Origin: JBQTIY01 sp052387675
GTDB lineage: Bacteria; Planctomycetota; B15-G4
Assembly (NCBI GenBank): GCA_052387675.1
Contig: JBQTIY010000007.1
Coordinates: forward strand, 310,001-374,000
Direction of reading: 5' to 3'
Length of the DNA stretch: 64,000 bases
Shown: positions 56,268 to 64,000 of the stretch, piece after piece
Layout of the letters: each line of letters starts with the position of its first letter
Position numbering within the stretch: the stretch's first letter is position 1
The notes under the pieces: generated by a model
Told to the model about the DNA's origin: nothing
The model's database searches: none
Seen by the model: only the letters and a program-made list of their open reading frames with translations
Position numbers and translations under genes: made by a program

Positions 56268-56735
56268 TCAATTTTTCTTGCTGCCGCCTCGTCGGGTGTG
56301 GCGCGTTGAGACGGCTGGCGGCGCGCTGGATTCGCGATCAAGACGGGCGATCACCTCGCACTTTCCGGCCTCCTCCCCCGCACCTCTGCAGGCAGCCACC
56401 GCCGAACGAAGCGCCCCGCGAACCCGGCGCAGATCTTGGAGTCGCTGTTCGATCTCCTCCAGCCGGCGGGAGAGGACCGCTTGCACGTCGCGGCACGGCG
56501 CGGCCCCTCCATCTCGGATCGAGAGGAGCACCTTCACATCGTCCAGTACTAGCCCGCTTGCCTGGGCAGCCCGAATGAAGCGAAGCCGCTCGAGCGAGTT
56601 CTGTCCATAGAGGCGGTAGTTGGACTCCGAGCGCCCAGCCGGCAAGAGCAGCCCTTCGCGCTCATAGTGCCTGATCGTGCTGGCAGGCAGGTTCGCCGCA
56701 GCAGCCAGCTCGCCGATCGAATAGCTCGTCGACAT
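56268..56735 (-). CDS. MerR family metal-responsive regulator
   Basis: The 155-residue protein has a MerR helix-turn-helix start (YSIGELAAAANLPASTIRHY, EREGLLLPAGRSESNYRLY) and a coiled-coil dimer helix. Cysteines at 81, 116 and 126 sit almost exactly where MerR of mercury operons has its Hg ligands (82, 117, 126). It therefore probably senses a thiophilic metal such as mercury, lead or zinc. The ATG at 56735 matches the family start; a longer upstream frame has no ribosome site. The operator-like dyad lies directly downstream. Confidence 0.85.
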   Translation of the reverse strand: MSTSYSIGELAAAANLPASTIRHYEREGLLLPAGRSESNYRLYGQNSLERLRFIRAAQASGLVLDDVKVLLSIRDGGAAPCRDVQAVLSRRLEEIEQRLQDLRRVRGALRSAVAACRGAGEEAGKCEVIARLDRESSAPPAVSTRHTRRGGSKKN

Positions 56736-56954
56736 CCTTCCTAGGCTAGCAGGCCTCTGCCACTGGGCGAGTCCAACCCTCGGGCTATCCGTTTGCTGCG
56801 CGCGTACACCGATGGCCCTTTGACGACCCAGCCGATTGGCCAGGCGGGCCGGAAGCGCGCGGACCAAGTTCCGGGAGGTGCGCGACGCCATCCGCTTGCG
56901 GCTTGAGGCATTCGTCGCCGAGTATGGGGAATCCTCTCGAGCTGGAGCCGGTCC

Positions 56955-57335
56955 GTGATTCGATCTCTCGCTGCCCTCGCCGCCGTGACCCTACTGTCTT
57001 GCGCAGCCGCGCCTCATCCCAAGGAACCCTCTGTGTCGAACTCCGACCTTCCCCTCGTTTGCACGCTGACTCCGGAGCAGATGAACGCCGCCCGAGAGGG
57101 CCTGATCCCTGGACTGGTCGAGCAAGCTGACCGCGTCACCGACTTAGAGAACGGCCTGCGGATCAGCTTCACGACGCGCACGGGGCTGCTCTCCGAGCTG
57201 GCGACGATGATGGAGCAGGAGCGCGGTTGCTGCCGGTTCCTGCGGTTCCAGCTCACGGCCGAACCGGGGACGGGGGCGATCACGCTTGACGTGACCGGCC
57301 CTCCTGGAACGCGAGAGATGCTTCGTTCGCTCTGA
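56955..57335 (+). CDS. Exported small protein with CCRFLRF motif (metal-operon associated)
   Basis: The 126-residue protein starts at a GTG (MIRSLAALAAVTLLSCAAAP), a lipoprotein-type signal with LLSC. The body has LVCTLTPEQMNAAREGLIPG, then EQERGCCRFLRFQLTAEP with the Cys92-Cys93 pair, and TLDVTGPPGTREMLRS. Cytoplasmic relatives without a signal are often found in mercury and related metal operons. The Cys pair and the context suggest metal binding. It is divergent from merR, with a 219-bp shared intergenic region. Confidence 0.7.
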   Translation: MIRSLAALAAVTLLSCAAAPHPKEPSVSNSDLPLVCTLTPEQMNAAREGLIPGLVEQADRVTDLENGLRISFTTRTGLLSELATMMEQERGCCRFLRFQLTAEPGTGAITLDVTGPPGTREMLRSL

Positions 57336-57344
57336 GATGCGCGG

Positions 57345-57677
57345 CTACGGCGCGCGCGGAGCGAAGGCGATGATGGCCATGCCGAGCAGGGCCACGCTCG
57401 CTCCGAGCAGGTCCCAGCGATCCGGCTTCGCTCCCTCGATCCACCACATCCAGAGGACTGCCGCGGCGACGTAGACGCCCCCATACGCCGCGTAGGTCCG
57501 GCCGGCGCCAAGCGAGGGGTGGAGGCTGAGCAGATATGCGAACGTCGCCAAGCTCAGGGCCCCTGGGACCACGAGCCACGGACTACCGCCCTTCCGTAGC
57601 CAGAGGTAGGGAAGGTAGCAGCCAGCGATTTCAGCGACTGCCGTGAGGGCGAAGACGCCCAACGTTCTGCCGATCAT
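57345..57677 (-). CDS. YnfA/UPF0060 family membrane protein
   Basis: The 110-residue protein has four membrane helices and the UPF0060 signature: AVAEIAGCYLPYLWLRKGGS, SLHPSLGAGRTYAAYGGVYV and LWMWWIEGAKPDRWDLLGAS. Its size matches YnfA. The family is related to small multidrug-resistance-type transporters; the substrate is unknown. It is convergent with the cysteine-pair gene, 9 bp apart. Confidence 0.93.
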   Translation of the reverse strand: MIGRTLGVFALTAVAEIAGCYLPYLWLRKGGSPWLVVPGALSLATFAYLLSLHPSLGAGRTYAAYGGVYVAAAVLWMWWIEGAKPDRWDLLGASVALLGMAIIAFAPRAP

Positions 57678-57806
57678 GGGCGCATGATCTCAGAATGAAG
57701 TGGCGCGGATTCAATCGCTTGGGGAGCCGGAGGCGTCACGGCTGCTGATGAACGCCACGAGGCCGATGCCTCCGGCAGCTCGGTTGAGAGCAACATCTCG
57801 AGAAAA

Positions 57807-57883
<77 letters not shown>

Positions 57884-58066
57884 ACCTGAGCCAGGATCCG
57901 GTGATGCCTGGCGCGAAGGGGACCGTTCTAGCGATTTGCGGGGGGCGGCGTCAAACCACTGGCGGCCTGGGCGGCTCTGCTGCTGCCTCTCTGCGGCCCG
58001 CATTCGCCCTCGCGGGCGCGCAACGCCGAGCGCGTGCGCGGACCGCTTCGCCCCCGCAGCGAAGCA

Positions 58067-58155
58067 TGGTGCCGGAAACAGGACTTGAACCTGCACCTCG
58101 TTTGACCGAGACCAGCCCCTCAAGCTGGCGTGTCTGCCAATTCCACCATTCCGGC
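58067..58155 (-). tRNA. tRNA-Leu (GAG)
   Basis: The 89-nt class II tRNA begins GCCGGAATGG and ends TTTCCGGCACCA with encoded CCA. The anticodon stem-loop (CCAGC TTGAGGG GCTGG) gives anticodon GAG, and the long variable arm fits leucine. Confidence 0.93.
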
Positions 58156-58217
58156 GTCGGCGCCGATGGCGCGCCACACCACTGATTGCACCGGAAAACG
58201 CTGCGCGGCGTCAAGGC

Positions 58218-60368
58218 CTACCGCTTCAACGCGGTCGTGGCCTCGAGCGCGAACTGGGCGTCACGCTCGCCAAGCTGCAGCGCCACACAGACCTGCCCGA
58301 AGAGGCTGAGCCAGCGCTGTCCGTCGCGCCAGGCCTTGGCCAGCCGGGGCACTTCGACTTCCAGCCGCACGCGCTCGATCTCGCTCACGACGGCGTCGAG
58401 TTCGGCGTCGAGCTTGGCCTTCAGGTCGGCCGGCATGGCCCCCTCGCGCCCGACGTAACTGGCGTACTTGGCGGCCAAGATCTCGCGCTGCTTGGTCACG
58501 CGCAGGGGCCCCAGCTCGATGCGCGTGCGATCGTCGGCCACGTGCTCCGCGTAGGGCGCCAAGAGCCGCAGCAGCTCGGACGTCGAGCCCCAGGCCGCGA
58601 AGTTGGCGCGCGCACTGCCCAGCCGCTCGATGGCCTGCCGCACGTCGGGCTTGGCCGCCAGGCTGCCCTTGCTGCGCGTGTAGCAGGCCACGATCTCGCG
58701 CGCGAAGTCGTCATCAGTGGCAATGACCGCCGTGGCCCCGTCGAGCACCACGTAGGACATCTCCTCCATGGGCAGGCCCGCCGGCAGCCCCAGCCACTTG
58801 CGCACGCCCACGCCTTCGTCTTGCAGCCACATGCGCTTGCTGTCCAAGCCCAGCGCCTTGTGCCCGCGCACCACGGCCTCGTCCAGCCGCGTAAACAGCG
58901 AGAGGTCGCGTACGCGAAAGAACACCGCCACCAGCGGCAGCGGCTGGGTGCCCGGCATGACCTCGTGATCCAGCGGACGCAGCGCGATGGTGATCTCGCC
59001 GCCGAACATGCGGTCGAGCTGGCCGGCCAGATCCTGGACGTTGTCCACCATCCAGTCCTGGTTGTAGCGGCGCAGGTCGCGCAAGGTGGAGTTCATCAAC
59101 TCGAGCACGTCGGGGCTGAGCGATGAGATGAAGGACTGCAGCAGCGCGCGCAGCTCCACATTCATGGTCAGCACCACCGAGGTGTCGGCCGGCAAGAGCG
59201 CCATGACATCGCGCAGGCGCTCGGCGGCCGGGAAGCCGGCCGTCCCCATGAGCCCGGTGTGCGCCTCGCGCGCCTTCACGCTGTCCACGTCGGCATGCAG
59301 GCGCAGCGAGACGTGCTCGTCCAGATCCAGCCGCCCCACCGCTTCGCCGAGCAGCGTGGGATCCACCAGCCGCGGCAGGAGATTGGCCAGCGCGTCGCGC
59401 TTCACTGCCTCCAGCTCGTCCTGGCCCTCGATGAGTTTGAGCAACTGCCCGATGTCGAGCAGGAAGTCCGAGGAGAAGCGCTCGTCGGGCGCGCCGGGCG
59501 CCGGCGGCAAGCTCTCCAGATAGAGGCGCGAGAGGCCCAGCGAGTTCTCGCGCGGACCATCCACGGCCGCGACGACATCGCGCACCAAGGGCTCGTGCTG
59601 GCCGATGACCAAGAGGTCGAGCCGCCGCGCGAAGAACCACGGCCGGCCGCCGGGGCCCGAGGCGCCCCCAGCGCCGACCGTCCCTGCCGCGCCCATGGCT
59701 CCCGCCGGCAGATCGAGGCGCTGCCAGCTCAGTGCGGCCTGGCTCGGATCGCTCACGGTCTGCAGCGTGGCGCCGGGCAGGACGCGCTTCAGCACCCACC
59801 CAAACTGCAGTGCCTCGAGCGCCAGCTTGGTGCGGCCGCTGATGCGCGCCAGCAGCGCGAATTGAGGGTCGCCCGTGCCGGCCACCGGCAGCCGCCCGAC
59901 GAGCGCGACCTCCTCGCCCAGCAGATCGGCCAACGGGTCTAGCGGCGAATCCGCCGTCAGGCCCTGCAGCTCGGCGACCGCCGCCTCCACTTGCTCCGGC
60001 CAGTCCAGCGCAGCGAAGGCCTCGCTCTGGGCCCACTCCTTGTATTGGCTCGTGGCGGAGAGCCGGTCGAAGAGGGCCGGACGCGGAAACTCGCTGATGT
60101 CGCTGTCCAGCCGCAGCCGGTGCACGAAGACGTCCACGTCGCGCGGCACCAGCGCCGGGAAGCTGGGCTGGCTGCCTTCGAAGGGGTCGAAGAGCAGCTT
60201 GGTGAAGACGAAGTAGAGAATCGGCACGGTCAGGCCCAGGCCGATGAGGATGCGCTTGAGGGTCTTGCTGCTCCGCTCGCGGCGCTCGCGCCGGCTTTGG
60301 GGAGCGCGGCTCACCGGCGCGCGCGTTGGGGCTCGCTTGGGGGTTGCCGTCTTGCGCCGAATCGCCAT
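58218..60368 (-). CDS. Large membrane-anchored protein of unknown function
   Basis: The 716-residue protein has a strongly basic N-terminal tail (about 38 residues) and one membrane helix (ILIGLGLTVPILYFVFTKLL), with the bulk probably outside the cytoplasm. The rest is a two-domain-like alpha/beta protein without catalytic motifs (segments such as LLPADTSVVLTMNVELRALL, MSYVVLDGATAVIATDDDFA). It resembles DUF3352-like proteins of planctomycete-type genomes, but the match is loose. No functional partner is visible nearby. Confidence 0.6.
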   Translation of the reverse strand: MAIRRKTATPKRAPTRAPVSRAPQSRRERRERSSKTLKRILIGLGLTVPILYFVFTKLLFDPFEGSQPSFPALVPRDVDVFVHRLRLDSDISEFPRPALFDRLSATSQYKEWAQSEAFAALDWPEQVEAAVAELQGLTADSPLDPLADLLGEEVALVGRLPVAGTGDPQFALLARISGRTKLALEALQFGWVLKRVLPGATLQTVSDPSQAALSWQRLDLPAGAMGAAGTVGAGGASGPGGRPWFFARRLDLLVIGQHEPLVRDVVAAVDGPRENSLGLSRLYLESLPPAPGAPDERFSSDFLLDIGQLLKLIEGQDELEAVKRDALANLLPRLVDPTLLGEAVGRLDLDEHVSLRLHADVDSVKAREAHTGLMGTAGFPAAERLRDVMALLPADTSVVLTMNVELRALLQSFISSLSPDVLELMNSTLRDLRRYNQDWMVDNVQDLAGQLDRMFGGEITIALRPLDHEVMPGTQPLPLVAVFFRVRDLSLFTRLDEAVVRGHKALGLDSKRMWLQDEGVGVRKWLGLPAGLPMEEMSYVVLDGATAVIATDDDFAREIVACYTRSKGSLAAKPDVRQAIERLGSARANFAAWGSTSELLRLLAPYAEHVADDRTRIELGPLRVTKQREILAAKYASYVGREGAMPADLKAKLDAELDAVVSEIERVRLEVEVPRLAKAWRDGQRWLSLFGQVCVALQLGERDAQFALEATTALKR

Positions 60369-60520
60369 GCCGGATGGCCGCCTCGCGGGGGGATGCTTGC
60401 TCGCACTGGTCGCTGCCGGCCGCTCCTGGCCGAGACGCCGATTCTAGGACGGCGAGGGCGCCGATCCGCCTCCCGTTTGCGCCTTGCCGCCCCCGTCCTC
60501 GGGCCAGTATCGTCAAGGCG

Positions 60521-61795
60521 ATGCACCTGGCTCGGCGCGCGCTCTCTCTGTCGGCCTCGGCGACGCTCGAGCTGACAGCCCGCGTCGCGGCGCTCAAGAA
60601 GCAAGGCGTGGATGTGGTCTCGCTGGGGGCCGGCGAACCGGACTTTCCCTCGCCGCCCGAGGCCATCGCCGCCGCCAACGCCTTCCTCGCCAAGGGACTC
60701 GTGCGCTACACGCCGAGCGCTGGCCTGCCCGAGCTGCGCGAGGCCGCCGCGGCAGCGCTCTCGCGCTCCACCGGCGTGAAGTACGAGGCCGCACAGATCG
60801 TCATCACGAATGGTGCCAAAGAGGGCCTGGCCCTGGCGCTCCTGGCGACGGTGCAGGCCGGCGATGAGGTGCTGGTGCCTACACCGGCCTGGATCAGCTA
60901 CGAGCCCATGATCATCGTGGCCGAGGCGCGTTTTTGCCCGGTGCCCTGCGCCGAGAGCGACGGCTTCAAGCTCACGCCGGCGCGCCTCGAGGCTGCGCTC
61001 ACGCCCAAGAGCCGCGTGCTCGTACTCAACTCGCCCAACAATCCCACCGGCGCGGTCTACACGCGCGCTGAACTCGCCGCGCTGGCCGCCGTGCTGGCCG
61101 GGCGCGACATCACAATCGTCTCCGATGAGATCTACTCGCCCTTCGTCTTCACGGGGCAGCATGTTTCGCCGGCGGCGCTGCCCGGCCTCACCGAGCGCAC
61201 CGTGGTCGTCAACGGCGTGAGCAAGAGCTACTCGATGACCGGCTGGCGCATCGGCTATGTCGGCGCGCCGCTGCCGATCGCGGAGGCCATCGACAATCTC
61301 AAGAGCCATCTCACCAGCAATGCGGCGGCGCCCAGCCAGTACGCGGCGCTCGGCGCGCTGCAGAGCGGCGACGCCTACTCGCGCATGATGGGCGAGGCCT
61401 TTGCGCGGCGGCGGCGCTTCGCGCTGGACCAGCTTGCCAAGCTGCCGGGCCTCTCGCTGGCCCCGCCGGACGGGGCCTTTTACGTCTTCCCGCGCGTCGA
61501 TGCGCTCTACGGCGGACGCGTGCGCAATAGCAGTGAGTTCTGCGCGGCGCTGCTGGAGCAGGAGCGCCTCGCCGCGCTGCCCGGCGCGGCCTTTGGCGAG
61601 GATCGCTGCATTCGTTTCTCCATCGCCACCTCGGACGAGCTGCTCGCCGAGGGTCTGGCCCGCTTCGCGCGCTTCGTGCACTCGCTGCGCGCGGGCACAC
61701 CGGGCTCGCCTAACACACCGGGCGCCGCAACGTCGGCGCCGACATCACCATCCACTTCTCCATCGACCGCTGCGGCGGCTCGGAGGCGGTCTTGA
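60521..61795 (+). CDS. Class I pyridoxal-phosphate aminotransferase (aspartate aminotransferase type)
   Basis: The 424-residue protein is a fold-type I aminotransferase: SLGAGEPDFPSPPEAI, LNSPNNPTGAVY and the PLP-lysine motif SKSYSMTGWRIG (Lys235), then CIRFSIATSDELL with the substrate-binding Arg. It probably swaps amino groups between aspartate and 2-oxoglutarate, but related enzymes use other acids. The start at 60521 is the ATG of MHLARRALSLSASATLELTA. The Ser/Thr/Pro-rich tail of about 30 residues is unusual. Its stop overlaps the following operon gene region. Confidence 0.92.
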   Translation: MHLARRALSLSASATLELTARVAALKKQGVDVVSLGAGEPDFPSPPEAIAAANAFLAKGLVRYTPSAGLPELREAAAAALSRSTGVKYEAAQIVITNGAKEGLALALLATVQAGDEVLVPTPAWISYEPMIIVAEARFCPVPCAESDGFKLTPARLEAALTPKSRVLVLNSPNNPTGAVYTRAELAALAAVLAGRDITIVSDEIYSPFVFTGQHVSPAALPGLTERTVVVNGVSKSYSMTGWRIGYVGAPLPIAEAIDNLKSHLTSNAAAPSQYAALGALQSGDAYSRMMGEAFARRRRFALDQLAKLPGLSLAPPDGAFYVFPRVDALYGGRVRNSSEFCAALLEQERLAALPGAAFGEDRCIRFSIATSDELLAEGLARFARFVHSLRAGTPGSPNTPGAATSAPTSPSTSPSTAAAARRRS

Positions 61796-61809
61796 GCGGA
61801 GGCGCCACA

Positions 61810-62760
61810 ATGTCCACGGCCCCCACCACGTCGGTCGCCACGCGCGACGCCTACGGCAAGGCGCTTGCCGCGCTCGGCGCCGAGCGCAAGGACATCGTGG
61901 TGCTGGACGCCGACCTCTCCGGCTCCACCAAGACCAATGTCTTCGCCAAGGCCTTCCCCGAGCGCTTCATCAACTCGGGTGTCGCCGAAGCCAACATGAT
62001 CGGCATGGCGGCCGGGCTCTCCTTCACCGGGCTCACCGTCTTCGCCAGCTCCTTCGCGATGTTCGCGGCGGGCAAGGCCTTTGAGCAGGTGCGGCAGGAA
62101 GTTGCGCTGCCAGTGGCCGACGTGAAGATCTGCGCGACGCACGCCGGCGTGACCACCGGCGAGGACGGCGCCAGCCACCAGATGCTGGAAGACCTGGCCA
62201 TCATGCGCGTGCTGCCGAACATGCGCGTCTTCGCGCCGGCCGACGGCCTGGAGACCGAGCAGCTCATCCGCGCCATCGCGGCCAGCCGCGGCCCCGCCTA
62301 CGTGCGCCTCTCGCGTCTCAAGACGCCGATGTTTTTGCCGAACGACTACCGCTTCGTCATCGGCCGCGCGGCCAAGCTGCGCGACGGCGACTGCCTCACG
62401 CTCATCGGCACCGGCCTCACCACGTATCACTGCCTGCGCGCGGCCGAGGTCCTCGCCGCCGAGGGCATCGAGGCGCGCGTGCTGAACATGGCCACGGTCA
62501 AGCCGCTGGATGTGGACGCCGTGCGCGCGGCCGCCGAGGAAACCGGCGGCATCGTCACCGTGGAAGAGCATCAGCGCATCGGCGGCTTGGGCAGCGCGGT
62601 GGCCGAAGCCGTGGCCGAGACGCGGCCCTGCCCGGTGATCCGCCTCGGCATGGCCGACCGCTTCGGCGAAAGCGGCGACGGCATGCAGCTCATGGAGCAC
62701 TTCGGCCTCACCGCACCGGGCATCGCGCGCGCCGCCCAGAAGCTCCTGGCCAAGGGATGA
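61810..62760 (+). CDS. Transketolase C-terminal subunit (pyrimidine and C-terminal domains)
   Basis: The 316-residue protein is the second half of a split transketolase: SVATRDAYGKALAALGAERK, RFINSGVAEANMIGMAAGLS, VFASSFAMFAAGKAFEQVRQ and ATHAGVTTGEDGASHQMLED, with the C-terminal domain after about residue 190. It needs the partner subunit for ThDP binding. The start at 61810 follows GGAGG by seven bases. It ends in an ATGA overlap with the N-terminal subunit gene. Split transketolases of this type act in the pentose phosphate pathway or a related pathway. Confidence 0.92.
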   Translation: MSTAPTTSVATRDAYGKALAALGAERKDIVVLDADLSGSTKTNVFAKAFPERFINSGVAEANMIGMAAGLSFTGLTVFASSFAMFAAGKAFEQVRQEVALPVADVKICATHAGVTTGEDGASHQMLEDLAIMRVLPNMRVFAPADGLETEQLIRAIAASRGPAYVRLSRLKTPMFLPNDYRFVIGRAAKLRDGDCLTLIGTGLTTYHCLRAAEVLAAEGIEARVLNMATVKPLDVDAVRAAAEETGGIVTVEEHQRIGGLGSAVAEAVAETRPCPVIRLGMADRFGESGDGMQLMEHFGLTAPGIARAAQKLLAKG

Positions 62761-63653
62761 CCACCATGAATGACAGCAAGCCGGCCGCCGCAATGCTCAG
62801 CACCTATGCCGTGCCGCCAGCGCCGGACTTCAAGCACTTGGCCGAGATCGCGCGCGAGTTGCGCATCGACGTGCTGCGCATGCTGCACAAGTCCGGCAGC
62901 GGCCACCCGGGCGGCTCGCTCGGCATGGCCGACGTCTTCACCACGCTTTGGTTCGGCGGCTGGATGAACGTAGACCCCGCGCGCCCGGAGTGGGCCGACC
63001 GCGACCGCTTCGTGCTGAGCAATGGCCACATCTGCCCGATCCTCTACGCGATCCTGGCCAAGAAGGGCTACTTCCCGCGCGAGACGCTCTGGACGCTGCG
63101 CCAGCTCGGCAGCGCGCTGCAAGGTCACCCTGACTTCCACTTCACCAAGGGCGTGGACTGCTGCACCGGCAGCTTGGGCAACGGACTCTCGGTGGGCCTC
63201 GGCATGGCGCTCGGCGCGCGGCTGCAGGGCAAGGCTTTCCGCGTCTACGCCGGCAGCAGCGACGGCGAATCGCAAGAGGGCCAGGTTTGGGAGATGGCCA
63301 CCGCGGCCGCGCACTACAAACTCGACACCCTCACCGTGCTGGTGGACTGGAACGGCATCCAGATCGACGGCTACAACCGCGACGTCATGGACGTGCGCGA
63401 CTTGCAGGCCAAGTACGAGGCCTTTGGCTGGCACGCGCAGACGGTGGACGGCCACGACCTGCGCGCGCTCGACGCGGCGCTGCGCACGGCGCGCGCGGTG
63501 CGCGGCCGGCCGCAAGTCATCCTGTGCCGCACGGTCATCGGCACGCCTATCTCCTTCATGCTCGACAAGCCCCACTGGCACGGCGTGACGCCCAACGCCG
63601 ACGAGCTGCAAAAGGCCCTGACCGAACTCGGGGTCCCCGCCGGCGAGCGCTGA
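62757..63653 (+). CDS. Transketolase N-terminal subunit (ThDP-binding domain)
   Basis: The 298-residue protein is the ThDP-binding half: LHKSGSGHPGGSLGMADVFT, DRFVLSNGHICPILYAILA and GSSDGESQEGQVWE followed by VLVDWNGIQIDG, the metal/ThDP motif. It pairs with the C-terminal subunit encoded just upstream (ATGA overlap). The gene order, C-terminal subunit first, is the reverse of the common order. Together with the aminotransferase it makes a three-gene operon. Confidence 0.93.
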   Translation: MTTMNDSKPAAAMLSTYAVPPAPDFKHLAEIARELRIDVLRMLHKSGSGHPGGSLGMADVFTTLWFGGWMNVDPARPEWADRDRFVLSNGHICPILYAILAKKGYFPRETLWTLRQLGSALQGHPDFHFTKGVDCCTGSLGNGLSVGLGMALGARLQGKAFRVYAGSSDGESQEGQVWEMATAAAHYKLDTLTVLVDWNGIQIDGYNRDVMDVRDLQAKYEAFGWHAQTVDGHDLRALDAALRTARAVRGRPQVILCRTVIGTPISFMLDKPHWHGVTPNADELQKALTELGVPAGER

Positions 63654-63678
63654 ATCTGCGGACGCGTAGAATCGCGCC

Positions 63679-64000
63679 GTGGACTACCGCGAATCGCTGC
63701 CGCCAACCGATCTGAGGCCGTGGATTCGGCGCTTCTGGTCGCTCGCCTCGAATGGGGGCGACGCATCGGCCGGTCCGTCGGCCGACCAGCCAGTCGAAAG
63801 GGTCGTGCCCGACGGGCGCATGGAGATCGTGGTCCACCTCGGCGACGCCTTCTCGGAGTGGCGGCCCGGTGCGAGCGGCGGTGAACTCCGCCCGCAGCCG
63901 CGTGCGCTGCTCGCCGGGCAGCTCGCGGCGCCGCTCTTCCTCGTGCCCGGGCGCTCGATCGACCTGTTCGCGATTCGCTTCGAGCCCTGGGGAGTGGCGA
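63679..64000 (+). CDS. AraC-type regulator, N-terminal part (partial, runs off right edge)
   Basis: From the GTG at 63679 the frame stays open to the window end (107 codons). It reads MDYRESLPPTDLRPWIRRFW, then VERVVPDGRMEIVVHLGDAF, LLAGQLAAPLFLVPGRSIDL and FAIRFEPWG. This is the DUF6597-type sensory domain found before AraC DNA-binding domains. The C-terminal helix-turn-helix would lie beyond the window. Confidence 0.75.
   Translation, partial: MDYRESLPPTDLRPWIRRFWSLASNGGDASAGPSADQPVERVVPDGRMEIVVHLGDAFSEWRPGASGGELRPQPRALLAGQLAAPLFLVPGRSIDLFAIRFEPWGVA

Overview
The window is high-GC chromosomal DNA from a Gram-negative bacterium. A complete TonB/ExbB/ExbD energy-transducing cluster with an outer-membrane receptor shows an outer membrane. 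Secreted proteins carry a shared C-terminal domain ending in a D..A..G..LSNAL-type motif. There is a WD40 protein with a planctomycete-style LRGWEWEFL motif and a Hanks-type kinase fused to a beta-propeller. A Planctomycetota-like lineage (or a neighbour such as Acidobacteriota) fits best, but this is inferred from protein style, not from a marker gene.

Layout. 1-12 kb holds housekeeping and secreted genes: a WD40 protein running off the left edge behind a TetR regulator with a tandem operator, an SDR/P-loop kinase pair, a radical SAM protein, thiC, a pterin dehydratase, a thioredoxin-like protein, a subtilisin and two UspA genes. 12-26 kb, all on the minus strand, holds a secreted endonuclease-like protein and then a nine-gene operon read right to left: beta-helix surface protein, helical-repeat protein, TonB-dependent receptor, DUF3450, TtpC-like ExbB, ExbB, ExbD, TonB and TPR lipoprotein. 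This is the TonB2/TtpC arrangement coupled to a likely substrate-capturing surface protein.

26-43 kb mixes ordinary genes (propeller protein, kinase, GNAT, DUF2200, YdeI-like, HPF-like, lipoprotein) with accessory ones: a degenerate GlpX-like protein, a sigma-like protein, and a TIR-zinc ribbon-transmembrane protein next to a four-helix SLATT-type membrane protein, followed by a LytTR response-regulator relic.

43.2-57.9 kb is the most interesting region. It looks like three accessory segments stacked at the 3' end of the initiator tRNA-fMet gene (57807-57883, minus). Copies of the tRNA 3' end lie at 43235, 46298 and 54365. The first segment (3.06 kb, flanked by 49-bp direct repeats) carries a protein with a HEPN-like C-terminus plus a zinc-ribbon protein and a small ORF. 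The second (about 8 kb) carries an AbiV operon and a 1181-residue SIR2 protein of the antiphage sirtuin type. The third (about 3.4 kb) carries a MerR regulator with thioredoxin-like and cysteine-pair proteins, a VOC protein and a YnfA-type membrane protein. No integrase is visible. This reads as a defence and stress island built by repeated insertion at one tRNA.

58-64 kb returns to core genes: tRNA-Leu(GAG), a large membrane-anchored protein, a class I aminotransferase in one operon with split transketolase subunits in reversed order, and the start of an AraC-type regulator.
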